Shown piece after piece: positions 8,140-8,433 of a stretch of DNA of 8,433 nucleotides. The stretch is from Flavobacteriaceae bacterium (GTDB lineage: Bacteria; Bacteroidota; Bacteroidia; Flavobacteriales; Flavobacteriaceae), in the NCBI GenBank assembly GCA_016763215.1, contig JAESUF010000197.1:1-8433 (forward strand), read 5' to 3'. A program made the position numbers and the translations under genes. Numbering within the stretch: position 1 is the stretch's first letter; every line of letters begins with the position of its first letter. Under the pieces are notes generated by a model. It saw only the letters and a program-made list of their open reading frames with translations, did no database searches and had not been told where the DNA came from.

Positions 8140-8147
8140 TACCTTTA
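8140..8147 (+). promoter_or_regulatory. Possible -7-like element before rpoN, TACCTTTA
   Basis: TACCTTTA, identical to the element before the transporter gene, ends only 5 bp before the rpoN ATG. If used, transcription would begin at or next to the start codon. No TTG lies at a suitable -33 distance, and rpoN may simply be read through from asnS. This is a weak call. Confidence 0.25.
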
Positions 8148-8152
8148 AAAAT

Positions 8153-8433
8153 ATGCTAAAGCAAAGTTTACAACACAAACTCTTACAAAAATTATCTCCT
8201 CAGCAAATTCAGTTGATGAAAATGATTCAGTTGCCTACTCAGGCTTTTGAAGAACGTTTAAAACAAGAGATTGAAGAAAACCCGGCGTTAGATACAGGCA
8301 AAGAAGAACCTGAAGATTTTGAAGATTCATTGGAAAATGAATTTGATGATGATGAAGGAGTTGAGAAGATTGATACAGATGACATCAATATTGATGAATA
8401 TTTGAGTGATGATGAAATTCCTAGTTACAAAAC
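8153..8433 (+). CDS. rpoN: RNA polymerase sigma-54 factor, N-terminal part (cut by window end)
   Basis: Sigma-54 directs core RNA polymerase to -24/-12 promoters that need an AAA+ activator. Only the first 93 codons are present. The frame runs open to position 8433 and the rest of the gene lies outside. Residues 1-46 are Region I, the activator-responsive segment, with the Leu/Gln-rich pattern MLKQSLQHKLLQKLSPQQIQ, then LMKMIQLP (21-28) and the conserved LKQEIEENPAL (36-46). Residues about 47-89 are strongly acidic (runs of Glu and Asp), as expected for the variable Region II. The ATG at 8153 is the start because Region I begins immediately after it, as in other family members. It lies 24 bp after asnS on the same strand without a clear terminator between, so partial co-transcription is likely. 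Confidence 0.93.
   Translation, partial: MLKQSLQHKLLQKLSPQQIQLMKMIQLPTQAFEERLKQEIEENPALDTGKEEPEDFEDSLENEFDDDEGVEKIDTDDINIDEYLSDDEIPSYK

Overview
This 8.4-kb window is a single-strand (all +) stretch of core bacterial chromosome. It almost certainly comes from a member of the Bacteroidota, most likely a marine-type Flavobacteriaceae. The evidence is the low GC content, the close resemblance of AsnRS, S2 and EF-Ts to flavobacterial versions as I remember them, the absence of Shine-Dalgarno sequences before every gene, and promoter elements of the Bacteroidota TAnnTTTG type. I cannot name the genus.

Layout. Positions 31-2740 hold a translation cluster: rplM (uL13), rpsI (uS9), rpsB (uS2) and tsf (EF-Ts). 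rplM and rpsI overlap by one base. A 143-bp spacer before rpsB carries two perfect 8-bp inverted repeats and is a candidate S2 autoregulatory leader. The cluster ends in a small hairpin followed by a strong, symmetric intrinsic terminator at 2769-2800. A promoter-like element immediately follows and drives pyrH (UMP kinase) and frr (ribosome recycling factor), which are 15 bp apart. From 4214 to 6592 is a 792-residue, 12-TM RND/MMPL-family exporter with its own probable promoter. Next is asnS (asparaginyl-tRNA synthetase) with the best promoter in the window. Last comes the first 93 codons of rpoN (sigma-54), cut by the window edge. Only the first 30 bases precede rplM, so its promoter or leader lies outside.

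How the genes work together. Ribosome assembly (L13, S9, S2), elongation (EF-Ts), recycling (RRF), Asn-tRNA charging (AsnRS) and pyrimidine nucleotide supply (PyrH) are growth-rate functions. The exporter and sigma-54 are the non-translation members. Three starts were moved or added relative to the longest open frame: pyrH to 2839, asnS to 6695, and the partial rpoN at 8153. In the first two cases the longer frame begins inside the promoter element.

I found no mobile element, CRISPR array, tRNA/rRNA gene, defence cassette or other new gene system. The points worth a second look are regulatory (rpsB leader, tandem hairpins after tsf, promoter/start geometry) or lie within proteins (repeat-built S2 tail, asymmetric TM4/TM10 in the exporter).
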